DNA of 34,971 bases, from the NCBI GenBank assembly GCA_019634385.1, contig JAHQVK010000072.1, forward strand, positions 1 to 34,971, given 5' to 3'. Of this stretch, positions 34,863-34,971 are shown one piece after another. The stretch's first letter is position 1; each line of letters begins with the position of its first letter. Below the pieces are notes generated by a model, which was not told where the DNA came from, made no database searches, and saw only the letters and a list, made by a program, of their open reading frames with translations. The position numbers were made by a program, and so were the translations under genes. This stretch comes from Myxococcales bacterium. GTDB taxonomy: Bacteria; Myxococcota; Kuafuiibacteriia; Kuafuiibacteriales; Kuafuiibacteriaceae.

Positions 34863-34971
34863 CAGGCCATCAGAAAAGTGGGATGGGTGATCCGCGAAGT
34901 ATCTTTTCCGTGGAACGCTCCGGATGAAGTGGGCGCATACCGGGCGTATGCAACCGATGAAAGGCGAAGCC
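34863..34971. mobile_element. R2 element copy, cut by the window edge
   Basis: It starts directly after CTAG with CAGGCCATCAGAAAAGTG and matches the right half of the R2 copy at 3693-3863 in inverted orientation. By hand alignment about 7 of 109 positions differ. The other arm lies outside the window. Confidence 0.75.

Overview
The window looks like a piece of a chromosome from a Gram-negative bacterium of moderate GC. It has a TonB-dependent receptor, lipoproteins with signal peptides, periplasmic peptidoglycan enzymes and NagZ. The giant TPR protein, the DUF4388 domain and the abundance of TPR proteins recall Myxococcota/Bradymonadota-type (former deltaproteobacterial) genomes. That placement is an inference from gene content, not from a marker gene. 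There are no rRNA, tRNA, CRISPR, phage or transposase genes.

Layout. 1-2605 (-): TonB-dependent receptor whose C-terminus lies beyond the left edge; a perfect inverted repeat sits in its leader. 2606-4212: gene-poor DNA with nested short repeat elements (called R1, R2 and R3 here) bordered by CTAG, plus a frame-broken coding remnant. 4213-5484 (-): lysine-ketoglutarate reductase-like enzyme. 5708-about 7941 (-): two tandem, translationally coupled class A beta-lactamase-fold serine hydrolases. 7988-9502 (+): divergent SGNH-hydrolase lipoprotein. 9769-26419 (-): a compact four-gene block, in transcription order a 4165-residue cytosolic TPR protein, a membrane TPR/zinc-ribbon protein, a DUF4388 protein with a membrane anchor and pseudopilin-like tail, and a membrane fatty-acid desaturase. 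26563-28329 (-): DmdC-type acyl-CoA dehydrogenase. 28537-30661 (+): threonine synthase and an LCMT/TIGR00027-type methyltransferase. 30658-31761 (-): TPR lipoprotein-like protein. 31898-33022 (-): NagZ. 33098-34621 (+): PBP4/DacB. 34622-34971: another pile of R1/R3/R2 elements running off the right edge.

How the genes may work together. Five genes concern peptidoglycan or have penicillin-recognising folds (two serine hydrolases, the SGNH lipoprotein as a possible O-acetylesterase, NagZ, DacB). The most distinctive block is the giant TPR protein with its two small-gap or overlapping partners and the desaturase. It is the best candidate here for an undescribed system, perhaps a cytoplasm-to-membrane scaffold linked to membrane lipid modification, but no function can be read from sequence alone. 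Many start codons are GTG or TTG, so several starts were chosen from Shine-Dalgarno spacing or signal-peptide logic.
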